DNA of 64,000 nt from Singulisphaera sp. GP187 (GCF_900129635.1 NZ_FSRB01000003.1:186001-250000), one strand, 5' to 3'. Shown: positions 28,434 to 37,637, numbered from the stretch's first letter. Notes: generated by a model not told the origin, from the sequence alone. Program-made: numbers and translations.

Positions 28434-29787
28434 GAGGAATCCCCTGGCGTATCTCGGCGACGAGTCTTCGATAACGGCTCTCATACCTCGGGTCGAGGGC
28501 GGCGAGCCGACCCTCGATTGCGGAGTGTTCCCGGATGATCTCCTTGTAGAAGTAGACCGGATCCCCCCAGGCGTCCTTGCAGTTGTCACCGAGCGAGTTC
28601 CAGATGGCCTGCTCCCGGGCGATCAGCCTCTCGCGGGGATTTGCCTTGTTCCCGACGACGCCGAGTACGTTCAGCTCGGCGCACGAGGTCGATTGGAACT
28701 TCCTAAGCCAACTCAGGATCCGGGGGACCGACTCGGCGGACGTGTCCTCCAGGAGGACCGGGATGAGGACATAATCGCTGGCGGCCAGAGCGTTGACGCA
28801 GCCGGTCGTCAGCCTCGGCGGGCAGTCGATGAGCACGACGTCGTAGTGGTCGCGGAGCTGGGGGGAGTGGAGAGCCCCGCGGAGACGGAAGCGGATGTCC
28901 TCGTCGCTGAGGCCGGAGTGCCACCGGGTCATCAATTTGTTCTCGAGGTCGGCAAATTCTTCACGCACCGGGGCGAGATAGAGCTGCCCGGATCCGGACA
29001 TGATCCGGAGCTGGGTGACGCACCGATTGAGGGCCGCTAGGTTCCCGCCTTCGGAGAACAAATTGTCGATGTAACAATCGGACCGTTTTACATTGGCCCT
29101 CTCCTCGTGGAGCAGGCAGAGGTTGGAGAGCGAGCCCTGCTGGTCCAGGTCGATCAGAAGGACCCGCAGGCCGTCGGACGCGAGCGAGGCCGCGAGATTG
29201 GCTGTGATCGTCGTCTTGCCGACGCCACCCTTGAGGTTAGCCAAGGAAATCACCGCCGTGCGCCTCGCCGACAGCGGGAGGAAAGGAACGACGGACCCGC
29301 TCAGCGGCTTGATCCAGATCTTTCCGTCTGAGTTTGAGATCGTGTTCAACTGGGCCGAGTATTGTTTGATGAGAGCCTGTGCCTTCCGGCGGGCACTCAG
29401 TTCCGCCTTGAGCCTCGCCTGCGTCTCGTGCAACTCCAGCGAGAGGCGTTCGGAGACGGTGGATATCTCGTCGGCGCGGAGTTGGAGGGCGTCGATGCGA
29501 CCCTCCTGGGCCTTGATCTTGTCGTGGAGCAGGTCTCGCTCCCGGCCTATCCCCTGGATCTGCGACCGGAGACCTTCGTTCTCCCTATCAGCGCCCTGGA
29601 CCTCTGCCGTCAGTTGCGCGAGCTGATCACGAAGTTCGTCGACCAGGCCCGAGGATCGCATTCTCCGGCTCATCTGAACGGCGAGCAGCACCAGGAAGGC
29701 CCCCACCACTGCACCGCACACGAAGGCGGGCAATTGGTTTCGCTGCATCATCAACGTTACATAATGATCGATATCGACTAAGCTCAT
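28366..29787 (-). CDS. Membrane-anchored coiled-coil ParA/MinD-type ATPase
   Basis: A 473-residue protein with an unusual architecture. The ATG at 29787 follows GGAGAGGATG. Residues about 19-40 form one transmembrane helix (PAFVCGAVVGAFLVLLAVQM). Residues 47-145 are a long coiled coil (ELRDQLAQLTAEVQGADREN and on). From about 176 a ParA ATPase domain follows: deviant Walker A KGGVGKTT at 186-193, LLIDLDQQGSLSN as switch I, and DVVLIDCPPRLTTGCVNAL as Walker B. ParA proteins are normally soluble, so tethering by an N-terminal membrane helix plus coiled coil is uncommon. No ParB or parS-like site is visible. It forms an operon with the overlapping helical partner gene and lies between repeat elements. 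Confidence 0.88.
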   Translation of the reverse strand: MSLVDIDHYVTLMMQRNQLPAFVCGAVVGAFLVLLAVQMSRRMRSSGLVDELRDQLAQLTAEVQGADRENEGLRSQIQGIGRERDLLHDKIKAQEGRIDALQLRADEISTVSERLSLELHETQARLKAELSARRKAQALIKQYSAQLNTISNSDGKIWIKPLSGSVVPFLPLSARRTAVISLANLKGGVGKTTITANLAASLASDGLRVLLIDLDQQGSLSNLCLLHEERANVKRSDCYIDNLFSEGGNLAALNRCVTQLRIMSGSGQLYLAPVREEFADLENKLMTRWHSGLSDEDIRFRLRGALHSPQLRDHYDVVLIDCPPRLTTGCVNALAASDYVLIPVLLEDTSAESVPRILSWLRKFQSTSCAELNVLGVVGNKANPRERLIAREQAIWNSLGDNCKDAWGDPVYFYKEIIREHSAIEGRLAALDPRYESRYRRLVAEIRQGIPHARLQSAAIHPLVGAPADGRRD

Positions 29788-30198
29788 GCAGTAACATCCT
29801 CTCCAAATAAAGGTCTCCGAGGATCGGTCTCTGGTGGCCATCGGTCACTGAGAACACGATGGGCCCAAACGTTCACCACTTATTCATTTTCGGAATACAT
29901 ATTGGCTTGGCTAGGATCCTTTTTATGATGGCACACTGGCGCATGACAAGCAATGAACCTCTCCGAGACTCTAGGTCCTCGTTCAGCCTACGGCTCGAAT
30001 TACGACCGAGAGTCCGACGCCCGAAAAGGCCATGCCGCCAGGCACTTCAATGGCGAAGTCTGGGAGGTATGGGTAGAGCTTTGGCCTGACTCAGGGAGGC
30101 CATGCTGCCAGGCACTTCAATGGGGAAGTCTGGGGGGATTTGGGTAGTGGGGAACCGTACCGCCAGGCACTTCAATGGGGCACATTGCGGAGGTTCCC
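29788..30198. other. Intergenic region with tandem repeat half-copies
   Basis: It holds the ParA promoter region at the left and the three partial repeat units listed at 30036-30190 at the right. No gene was seen. Confidence 0.5.
30036..30190 (+). repeat. Three tandem half-copies of the dispersed repeat
   Basis: GCCAGGCACTTCAATGG recurs at 30036, 30106 and 30161 with spacings of 70 and 55 bp. The first two units share the preceding GGCCATGC and following GAAGTCTGGG. They match the left arm of the 111-bp family; the right arm is absent. Confidence 0.75.
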
Positions 30199-30756
30199 TC
30201 AGTCGCCAATCGAACGAATCAATCTCGCCGGATTTCCTCCGACAAGGGTATTCGGGGGAACGTCCTTGGTGACGACCGAACCCGCCGCGACGACCGAGTT
30301 CTCGCCTACGGTGACGCCACCGATGATGGTCGCACCGGCTCCGATCCACACGCTTTTCTCAATCACGATCGGCGTTCCGATTGTGGCGGCGCGTCGCTGC
30401 GAAGGTTCAAGGGGATGGCCCGTTGTGATGATGCTCACGTTGGGCCCGATCATCACGTCGTCCGCGATGTCGAGGCCGCCAAGGTCATAGAAAGTGCAGT
30501 TCTGATTGACGAAGACATTATGCCCGACGCGGATTTCGTCCCCACCGGCAGTATAAAAGGGAGGGATCAGTAAAAAGTTCTCGTCGACCTCTTTACCGAT
30601 AAGTTCGCTGAACAAGGCCCGAATTTCGTCCGCATCGTTGAACGTCAAACGGTTAAGTGTGGCGGTGATCGCCATCGCTCGTTTGACGTTTGCCAACATG
30701 GCTGCTGATTCTGGCGTCCTGCTGTAAATGATTTTGGTGCGATCGTCATTCGGCAT
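30199..30756 (-). CDS. Maltose/galactoside O-acetyltransferase family (left-handed beta-helix)
   Basis: Acetyl-CoA-dependent sugar O-acetyltransferase of the Maa/LacA/NodL type, 185 residues, cytoplasmic. The ATG at 30756 follows GAGG at a longish distance. An N-terminal helical cap (AAMLANVKRAMAITATLNRL, DEIRALFSELIGK) is followed by hexapeptide repeats forming the beta-helix (VFVNQNCTFYDLGGLDIADD, IGAGATIIGGVTVGENSVVA). The catalytic His is in ITTGHPLEPSQR. The C-terminus has the typical VTKDVPPNTLVGGNPARLIR. The precise acceptor is unknown. Confidence 0.92.
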   Translation of the reverse strand: MPNDDRTKIIYSRTPESAAMLANVKRAMAITATLNRLTFNDADEIRALFSELIGKEVDENFLLIPPFYTAGGDEIRVGHNVFVNQNCTFYDLGGLDIADDVMIGPNVSIITTGHPLEPSQRRAATIGTPIVIEKSVWIGAGATIIGGVTVGENSVVAAGSVVTKDVPPNTLVGGNPARLIRSIGD

Positions 30757-30983
30757 TCGTTGTTTTTCCTCGGGCTACAGTTTCGCGTGCGTTTCGGCGC
30801 ACGAGGGCGGCACCGAGATTCGCTGAGTGTAGCCCCTCATCGGTCCTGTTCCAGGTTCACGTCCTTTGTCAGTGTGCAGAATCCCTTCCGTAAGTTCAAC
30901 TCGCGTACCGGACCTCGATGGTGTCGTCCTCCAGCAGGGCGAATCCCCCTCCCATCTTGTGTCACGAGTAAGTCACGGGGCAA
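30757..30983. other. Spacer between the acetyltransferase and the IS1380 remnant
   Basis: No gene or clear motif. The acetyltransferase promoter is expected here. Confidence 0.3.
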
Positions 30984-31232
30984 TTGGCAAACCCTGCTGC
31001 AAGCCGACCCAAAGTGACTGGTAGTCGAGTTGTGACGGGTGAAGCCAAAGGACTTCGACCGCATTTCCGGCACCAAACGAACAACTGGACCAAGAACGGG
31101 CGTATGGTGAAGGCCGAATGGCAGGTAGGCGAGTTGCTCCCTCGGTTCGGGTTCAAGATGGCCGAGGTGGCGGTGCCCAGGACACTGGTCGCGGCGCGAG
31201 GTGATCCGGCAAATTCGCAGGCGTTTTCGTGA
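30984..31232 (+). pseudogene. IS1380-family transposase remnant with internal deletion
   Basis: The frame contains NNWTKNGRMVKAEWQVGELL followed by PRFGF, which resembles the IS1380 transposase stretch RVVAKVEWHPGELYPRVGFIVTN. It then jumps directly to KMAEVAVPRTLVAARGD, which resembles the C-terminal end of the same proteins (FQMAEVAVPRxLFxxIL). Roughly 100 residues that separate these blocks in full transposases are missing, with the junction near base 31155. No intact inverted repeats were identified. Confidence 0.5.
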
Positions 31233-31479
31233 AGTCGAGCGCGGAGATGGTACGAATATCAGGCATCGGACGACGCTGAGACAGATGGTCACATTGATCT
31301 GATTGAAGTGATTGGGAGCCCAATTGAGGCTCGAACCGTCCGTCAGAACCGGCGTCGACTTGATCGAACCATCTCAGCATGATGGAATTACATCTCAAGT
31401 GACCAGAAATGGGTCCAAACCGCATCTTCTCACCGGCAATCGAATCAATATAAGTTAACGGCACTTCCAGGAGTTCTCC
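31233..31479. promoter_or_regulatory. Leader of the giant surface protein gene
   Basis: A 247-bp region of lower GC preceding the gene, ending in CAGGAG six bases before the ATG. CAATATAAG near 31448 could be part of a -10 region, but no complete promoter can be defined. Confidence 0.25.
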
Positions 31480-34400
31480 ATGCGGCTTGCCGACGGACTG
31501 ACTGGGCTGAATCAACGACTGCGTTTCAGGAACGTTGGCCGTACGCGCGAGCGTCGTGGGAAAAGTTTGCGGTACTTCACGGCCGAGGTTTCGCAGTTGG
31601 AAATTCGTACCCTGCTCTCGAGCGACGTACTCGGCCCTGAAACGCGGATCAACTCCACGGTCGCCGGTATTCAGCAGTTTTCGGTGCAGAGCGATAAGTC
31701 GGTTGCGGTCGATGTCCATGGAAACATCATCGCAACCTGGACGTCCCCGAACGCCAACGGCCGTGGCTCGGAGATCGTCGCGCGACGGGTTGATGCCGAG
31801 GGGAATCCGCTCGGGGCCGAATTCGTGGTCAACACGACCACCACGAGCTTGAATCGTAACCCCGTCGTCGCGGCCTCCGACGACGACAAGTTCGTCGTCG
31901 CCTGGGAGGCCCGAGGGAATTCCCAGGACCAGAGCGGATGGGGCGTTTACGCGCGAGTGTATTCCAACGATGGGACAGCACTGACGGATGAAATTCTGGT
32001 TAATGCCTCAACAACCGGAAACCAGCGGGATCCGTCGGTCGACTGGCTGACGTCGGACTCCTTCGTGGTCTCCTGGAGCGGCGCCGGCCAGGGGATGCAA
32101 CAGACCGCGTTCTCACGGATCTTTCAGAGCTCCGGCACGCCGCTCACCGGGGAGACTCGACTGAGCGGCTTCGCCAAGGGCGGCCAGCGGGACGTCGCCG
32201 TCGTCGCCCTGCCTGGTGGCGATTTTCAGGCGGTATGGCAAGGGCAGGGGGCGGGTGATTCCAACGGCATCTTTTCACGGCAGTTCGACGCTCTCGGTCA
32301 CCCCCTGGGACGCGAATTCCGGGTGAACACCGCGCGGCGCGCTCGGGAGCAGCAGCCTGCCCTGGCGGTCGTCGACGACCAGGTGGTCATCTCCTGGCAG
32401 AGCATCAATAACAGGCTGGACCGGCTCGGCACCGGCGTCATCGCACGGCGATTCGACCTCAAGGGTGCGCCGCTCGGACCGGAGTTTCGGATCAACCAGA
32501 CGACCGCGGGCAACCAGTTCGACCCGTCGATCGCGCCCTTGGTCGACGGCGGCTTTGTCGCCGCTTGGGAGGGCGCGGGCGTTGGGGACAACCACGGCGT
32601 TTTCGTCCGCGAATTCAACGCCGACGGCACTCCACGCAGCGCCGAACAGCGAGCCAACACGACCGTTGCCGGCATCCAGGCCCACCCCACCGTCCAGGCC
32701 ACGGGCACGGGGTACGTCGTCGCATGGGACGGCATGATCGGGGCGGGCGAGAGTGGTGCGGACTCCGCTGCCGACCCTCGCGGGATCGCCATGCGAGCGA
32801 CCCAAGCGACCCAGTGGGCGATGCCGGAATCGAGTGTCGCGACCAGGGATGACGTGATGACGTTCACCATTCCCGGCATCGGCGTGGTGCAGCAGGTCTC
32901 GCCGAAGACGATCACGTTCACGAACACGACGGACAAGACGATCTATCCGATCCTGGAGTCCGCAAACAACAACGCGGTGCCGAACAACAATAACGGGCAC
33001 TCGGGGTTGGGCCTGTATGACCCCTACGACGCCGTCAACCTCGAGTACCGGGGCTACATCGGTTACACCGAAAACGGCCAGTACTATCTGGGACTGAAGG
33101 CAGGCCAGACCGTCACCGTCCCGGTCCCGCTCGTATTCTGGGATGCGGGCCGCATTCTGATCGCGCCTGACGGTGCCAACCTGATCCCACAGGTGGATAA
33201 CGTCGTACCGCCTGCCAACACCCCGAACTCGCCGAATCCGTTCCATTTCCATGATTTCCAGAATTTCATCATCACCGATGGCGTGTTGCAAGACCTGGTG
33301 AGCAAGGACGGTGTCCCTCAGTCCGTCGCGGACGCTCTCAAACCGCTCCTCAATCAGACGTTCGTCGATATCGACAAGTTCAAGAATGCGGCAAGGACGG
33401 CGGTCGGACCGGCGGCGTACGGTACGTACGAGGTGCCGATCCTGAATCGCGCCAGCTCAGTGATTCCAACCAAGCGTTACCGGGACGATCTGGCGGATGG
33501 GGTGCATGCCGTCCTCTGGTATCGCGCCCAGGGCGTCGGCGGCCTGGCGGAAGGCCCGGCCGGCAGCGCCCCGGCCCAGCTCGGTGAGATGACCTTCCGG
33601 AGCAAGATTTTCGCGGATCCTCGCTACGTCACCCACAAGGACATCGATCCCAACGGAAAAAGCGGCGAAGTGCACGACCTCGTGAATTACGACGTCTCGT
33701 ACGTCGATTCCATGACGCTCCCCGTGGCCATGCAAGCCAATAACGTCCCCTTGGATCCGAGTGGCAAGCTCACCACGGCCACGGCGCCGTTCGGCTGGGT
33801 CGGAGCGGACAAGTCGATCGCCCAGTTGCAAGGGCCTCTCGATGTCTTCACGTCCCCGAATCCGGATCGCAATACCAATGCGAACGGACTGGGGAATTAC
33901 TTCGGAGGCCAAGGCTACCCGAAGTACTACATTCCCTCGGCCACCGAGGCGCTCACGGGCATCAAGGTGCCTGCCGGACAGAATCTGGCGCTCGAGAGCC
34001 CCGTGACCAATGGCCGATCCTCCTGGGATCAGAATCGGTTCATCCTGACGAGCGCCGGTTCCGACCCGATCGTCTACGCCCAGCCCGGAGCGATCAGCTC
34101 GCAGGGAAATACGATTTACTTCGACAAGAGCTATCTGCAAGATCTCACGATCGTGAAACAGGCCGTTGATGCCAAAAAGCCTGTTCTGGTCGATGCGTCG
34201 CTGAATAACTTCAAACCGGGCACCAAGGTCACCGGCGTCGATCTGTCTCCAGACAGCCAGCAGCGTCTGACGGTCACTGTGGACCAGAGTGACGTGAATC
34301 CCAGCGGTACGCCAGGGGGAGTTTACAACTTCGTCAGGCCCGTCGAGGATTACGTCATGACGAAGCTGGCGAACCTCTGGTTCTCGTGGGCGGATCACTA

Positions 34401-35916
34401 CTACGATCAGTACAAGGACGTAACGCCCGACTCGAGCTATTCCGGCAAGATCAACGCCGGCTCGAATGAGCTTGTTCTCACCGCCCCCGTCGCCGCCAGT
34501 CATCTCGTTGTAGGCATGCCGGTGTCAGGTCCGGGAATGCCAGCCGGCTACCTGGCCACGATCATCGGCCTCGTGTATGCGGATGCCGCCCAGACCCAGG
34601 TCAAGTCGATCAAGCTCAGCAAGCTCTCCGATGCCGGCGGATCGGGAGCGGATTATCTCGTGAGTCGAGTCCAGCAGATCAGGCCGCAAAACACGGTCGG
34701 TTTTCCGATCACGCCGTACAAGCTGAGCTTCACGGATCCGACCGACCCCGATTACGACCTGCGTTTCGCTCGGTCTATCTATGTGGTCATGGACTCGATG
34801 AACACGATTCCGGTGAGCTCTCCCACGGATCCGGCGATCATCAGTTTGATGGCCAACGTAATCGGTGGAAACATCGGATTCATCCCCCACATCGGCGTCT
34901 CGACCGATCCGAGCAAACCCTCGAACTATTCGGGGGTCCTGCTCGTCGCCGACGTGATCCGCGACAGCCTCAAGTCCGTGTTGCGCGGAGTCGACGATTT
35001 CCAGACCGATACGGAAGCCATGGGACACTGGTATCCCGACCCTTCGTTGACCGGCGACGTGACCGGACAGAAAATCAACGGCACCAACGCCGATTTCAAC
35101 GTCTACAACCTCAATCCGTTCGTGTGGTTCGTCCACAAGAAACTGGGGCTGTCGGGATATGGTTTTTCGCTGGACGACGATGCCGCAGACGTCGGCGCCG
35201 ACGGCGCGTCCGAGTTACGGGTCGTGATCGGCAGCATTGACAATCTTTCGCACGATCAATTCTACAAGGCCGAATGGACGCATGGTGCCCCCTACGGTCC
35301 GGTGAAGAGCACAACCGGAAGCTTGTCGATCGTCAACGGGGGCCAATATGACGGCAAGTATCAACTCACCGGCCTCGACATGTCGCCGTTGCCCGTCGTC
35401 CTGCAGGTGCTGGGTACCGGATCGAGCGGGGAGGCCGGGGCACTTGTGAGCGGCCCCGGAATTCAGCCGGGGACCAAGGTCCTGTTCGCGAACATCGGCG
35501 GCAACGGGGTCATCCTGGACAAGGTCGCAACGATTCCCGCCAGTCCAAGCGGTCCCTACTTCTTCTCGGGCACGCCTCCCAAGGTCGCGACCCCGGCTTC
35601 GGCGACACCTGCCGGTGCAAACTCCTGGAACCTGAGGGTTCTGGGCGCCGACGGTTTCTACGGTGAGCCGAGCCTGAGCTACACCTGGTCCCTGCTCAGT
35701 GGGCCGAGCGGAGTGAACGCAACCTTCGCCAGCAACGGCTCAAACGCAGCGAAGAATACCGAAGTCACACTCACCAACGTGCCGGGCAAGTACGTTTTCC
35801 AGGTGACGATCTCCGAACCGAACGACGTCGGTGGGTTCTTCACAACCACCGGAGTGGCGGTGGTTGTCCCGAACGGTCCGAGGGCGAGAGTTGCGGCTCG
35901 GTCGCGAAGGAACTGA
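31480..35916 (+). CDS. Giant secreted/surface protein with LExRxLLS motif and beta repeats
   Basis: A 1478-residue protein. The ATG at 31480 is preceded by CAGGAG. A basic N-terminus leads to QLEIRTLLSSD (residues 39-49), the planctomycete LEPR-XLL-type export motif. Residues about 60-445 hold repeats of roughly 55-60 residues with the pattern FxVNxxTxGxQxxPxVA then FVVxWxGxG and GVxARxF. A long region (about 465-1080) is unrecognised; it is Asn/Tyr-rich, with TITFTNTTDKTIYPILESAN, VNLEYRGYIGYTENGQYYLG and VPVPLVFWDAGRILI. The C-terminal part has further beta-rich units and a PKD-like end (LSYTWSLLSGPSGVNATF, NVPGKYVFQVTISEP). Probably an extracellular adhesin or large-substrate-binding protein; enzymatic activity cannot be excluded or shown. 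Confidence 0.88.
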   Translation: MRLADGLTGLNQRLRFRNVGRTRERRGKSLRYFTAEVSQLEIRTLLSSDVLGPETRINSTVAGIQQFSVQSDKSVAVDVHGNIIATWTSPNANGRGSEIVARRVDAEGNPLGAEFVVNTTTTSLNRNPVVAASDDDKFVVAWEARGNSQDQSGWGVYARVYSNDGTALTDEILVNASTTGNQRDPSVDWLTSDSFVVSWSGAGQGMQQTAFSRIFQSSGTPLTGETRLSGFAKGGQRDVAVVALPGGDFQAVWQGQGAGDSNGIFSRQFDALGHPLGREFRVNTARRAREQQPALAVVDDQVVISWQSINNRLDRLGTGVIARRFDLKGAPLGPEFRINQTTAGNQFDPSIAPLVDGGFVAAWEGAGVGDNHGVFVREFNADGTPRSAEQRANTTVAGIQAHPTVQATGTGYVVAWDGMIGAGESGADSAADPRGIAMRATQATQWAMPESSVATRDDVMTFTIPGIGVVQQVSPKTITFTNTTDKTIYPILESANNNAVPNNNNGHSGLGLYDPYDAVNLEYRGYIGYTENGQYYLGLKAGQTVTVPVPLVFWDAGRILIAPDGANLIPQVDNVVPPANTPNSPNPFHFHDFQNFIITDGVLQDLVSKDGVPQSVADALKPLLNQTFVDIDKFKNAARTAVGPAAYGTYEVPILNRASSVIPTKRYRDDLADGVHAVLWYRAQGVGGLAEGPAGSAPAQLGEMTFRSKIFADPRYVTHKDIDPNGKSGEVHDLVNYDVSYVDSMTLPVAMQANNVPLDPSGKLTTATAPFGWVGADKSIAQLQGPLDVFTSPNPDRNTNANGLGNYFGGQGYPKYYIPSATEALTGIKVPAGQNLALESPVTNGRSSWDQNRFILTSAGSDPIVYAQPGAISSQGNTIYFDKSYLQDLTIVKQAVDAKKPVLVDASLNNFKPGTKVTGVDLSPDSQQRLTVTVDQSDVNPSGTPGGVYNFVRPVEDYVMTKLANLWFSWADHYYDQYKDVTPDSSYSGKINAGSNELVLTAPVAASHLVVGMPVSGPGMPAGYLATIIGLVYADAAQTQVKSIKLSKLSDAGGSGADYLVSRVQQIRPQNTVGFPITPYKLSFTDPTDPDYDLRFARSIYVVMDSMNTIPVSSPTDPAIISLMANVIGGNIGFIPHIGVSTDPSKPSNYSGVLLVADVIRDSLKSVLRGVDDFQTDTEAMGHWYPDPSLTGDVTGQKINGTNADFNVYNLNPFVWFVHKKLGLSGYGFSLDDDAADVGADGASELRVVIGSIDNLSHDQFYKAEWTHGAPYGPVKSTTGSLSIVNGGQYDGKYQLTGLDMSPLPVVLQVLGTGSSGEAGALVSGPGIQPGTKVLFANIGGNGVILDKVATIPASPSGPYFFSGTPPKVATPASATPAGANSWNLRVLGADGFYGEPSLSYTWSLLSGPSGVNATFASNGSNAAKNTEVTLTNVPGKYVFQVTISEPNDVGGFFTTTGVAVVVPNGPRARVAARSRRN

Positions 35917-35936
35917 GGCGAACGAGCGAAATTCGG

Positions 35937-36015
35937 GAACCGTGTCGGGCGAGGTCACGACGGCGACTGCGGCGAGAAGCCGCAGGGGCCGCCGTCACCT
36001 CCTGCGACACGGTTC
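35937..36015. terminator. 79-bp compound hairpin between convergent genes
   Basis: Outer arms GAACCGTGTCG (35937-35947) and CGACACGGTTC (36005-36015) are perfect complements. An inner perfect stem CTGCGGC-GAGAA-GCCGCAG lies at 35967-35985, with an imperfect GAGGT...ACCTC pairing in between. It sits 20 bp after the giant gene and before the end of the GH76 gene, so it is a likely two-way terminator. Confidence 0.55.
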
Positions 36016-36113
36016 AGAAACTACGATCCGTGAAACCTGTGCGATTGTTAGCGACTTACCGCCCCGACCCTTTCGCTGACTCCAGGAGGATCGGATCGGT
36101 TCTTAGCCTGGAG

Positions 36114-37280
36114 TCACGGCAATTGACGACCGGTTCCGCGGTCGGATTCCGCGCGAGGTGTGCCCGCCTCGGGCCGCGACTCGCGGACTTGATCCGCGCG
36201 TTGCCAGAACGCGCGCCCGGCGTCCGTCTCGGTTTCGGCCATTAACCACAGAACGCGGCCGATGGCCGCATTCGAGATCAGGTCGGCGGGCGGTTTCGCT
36301 TTCCAGCGATCGTAGAACGCATCCACGTTTCGCTTCGCCCGCTGCATCAGGTACTCCTCCTTGGTGGTGCGGTACAATTCCAGATCGGCCTCGACCATGA
36401 AATGGGCGTATCGCACGGCGTCGCGATAGACCCCCGTCTTCTCGTCCAGAAACCAGTCCGCGGCTTTCCCGATCCTCTGGGCTTGATCGAGATACTCCGG
36501 CTTGCCCGTGGTCCGGTACAGTCCCAGAAACGCGCGGAGCATCAGCGCGGAGTTGTACGTCAGTTTGCCGCGCTTGACTTCGCCGGTGGCCACAACCTTG
36601 CGGTCATCAAACAGGCCGTCCTCCGCCTGCAGCGCGTCGACCGTCCACGCGACGATCCTCCGGGCCCGATCGACGAGCGCCCCGGCGTCGCCTGCGCGGA
36701 ACTTCGCCAGCCGGAGGCAGCCCACCGCCGCCGGGCCATTGGCGCAGGCGTTCTTGGTGCCGTCCTTATGGAGTTGATGCCACCAGATCCCCCCGCCACT
36801 CTCCTCGTCCCAACCGCTCAGCACGAATTTTAGCGTCTCGTCCGCCCGCGTGAGGTAGCTCGGGTCGCGGTCCGTCTCATAGGCTTCCAGGAACGTGATT
36901 ACTAGCCATTCGTTATCATCATAGTATTTATCGTTGCCGTTGCCGCGGGTGGGTGCCGCTTCATAGCCAGGGATTTTGACTTTCGGATCCCAGTAGGCGT
37001 CGAGCGCTTTGAAGTACTTTTGCAAGAGCGGGCCGTAAGTGGCGGGGTCGGCCCGCGCCGCCGCCACGAGATTCGAGAACATCACGCTTTGGAGCCACAC
37101 GTAATCCGGCCTCCGCTCCGTCGCGGACCTGAAATACACGCCGGTTTGCGGGTCGAAGAATGCTTTTTGGATGTGTTCCGTCACTTCGCGTGCGTGTTGC
37201 TCATACTGTCCAGGATTCGCAGCCCGCGTCGGACCGGCAAAACCTAGAACCAGGACGGCTGCCGACAGTACCTTGCTCAT
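36114..37280 (-). CDS. Exported glycoside hydrolase family 76 protein
   Basis: Probable endo-acting alpha-1,6-mannanase-type enzyme, 388 residues, exported. The ATG at 37280 follows GAGGAG and begins a signal peptide (MSKVLSAAVLVLGFAGPTRA). The (alpha/alpha)6 barrel carries the GH76 catalytic aspartate pair in DKYYDDNEWLVITFLEAY (Asp121-Asp122), and further family segments YVWLQSVMFSNLVAAARAD, GGIWWHQLHKDGTKNACANG and LTYNSALMLRAFLGLYRTTG. The last 20 or so residues are charged and unrelated. Polysaccharide degradation in the periplasm or outside the cell is the likely role. It converges with the giant surface protein gene. Confidence 0.9.
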   Translation of the reverse strand: MSKVLSAAVLVLGFAGPTRAANPGQYEQHAREVTEHIQKAFFDPQTGVYFRSATERRPDYVWLQSVMFSNLVAAARADPATYGPLLQKYFKALDAYWDPKVKIPGYEAAPTRGNGNDKYYDDNEWLVITFLEAYETDRDPSYLTRADETLKFVLSGWDEESGGGIWWHQLHKDGTKNACANGPAAVGCLRLAKFRAGDAGALVDRARRIVAWTVDALQAEDGLFDDRKVVATGEVKRGKLTYNSALMLRAFLGLYRTTGKPEYLDQAQRIGKAADWFLDEKTGVYRDAVRYAHFMVEADLELYRTTKEEYLMQRAKRNVDAFYDRWKAKPPADLISNAAIGRVLWLMAETETDAGRAFWQRADQVRESRPEAGTPRAESDRGTGRQLP

Positions 37281-37358
37281 CGCCGGAATGCTCCTCGGTG
37301 ATCGACCGATTTTCAATGCTGACGCCTACATATTTCCCGTGTTCCGCCCCGATGCGAC

Positions 37359-37637
37359 TCAACCCGCAATAGGCGCGGAAGACCGGCCAGGTCGAGCGTC
37401 AGGCGACGGAGGAGCGTCCGCCGGGCCGACCGGCTTGAGGCCCTCGGCCTCGTACCCCTCCGCGACGAACGCGTCGATCGGGTTCAACACCCCAGTCCGG
37501 CGTGCCGTGGACTCCGGGCGGACGACCGGCTTGAGAACCCAGAGTTCTTCCGCCTCGTCGTCTGCCGCCCCGGCCAGCGGCGGCAGGAGCGCGATGAAGC
37601 AGGCCATCCACCGGAGAGTCGATCGCACGCTCGGCAC
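37359..37637 (-). pseudogene. N-terminal fragment of a DUF1549 (PSCyt2) protein
   Basis: A GTG-started frame with a signal-like start (LRWMACFIALLPPLAGAADD) then ELWVLKPVVRPE, NPIDAFVAEGYEAEGLKPVG and PADAPP. Full DUF1549 proteins read xLxPVVRPxVP..NPIDAFVxxxLxxxGLxPxxxAD, followed by LLRRVYLDLxGLPPTPxE. Here the frame leaves the family right after PADAPP and soon stops, so only about 65 family residues remain. An intact DUF1549/DUF1553 gene lies at 50.6 kb. Confidence 0.5.

Noticed and set aside
28366..29787. Plasmid or chromosome partition locus (parABS)
   Set aside because: There is no ParB and no clustered parS-like palindromes, and the ATPase is membrane-tethered. Calling it a standard partition locus is not supported.
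30036..30190. Possible CRISPR array
   Set aside because: Only three units with unequal spacing (70 and 55 bp), spacers not unique, and no cas genes. The units match the dispersed hairpin family instead.
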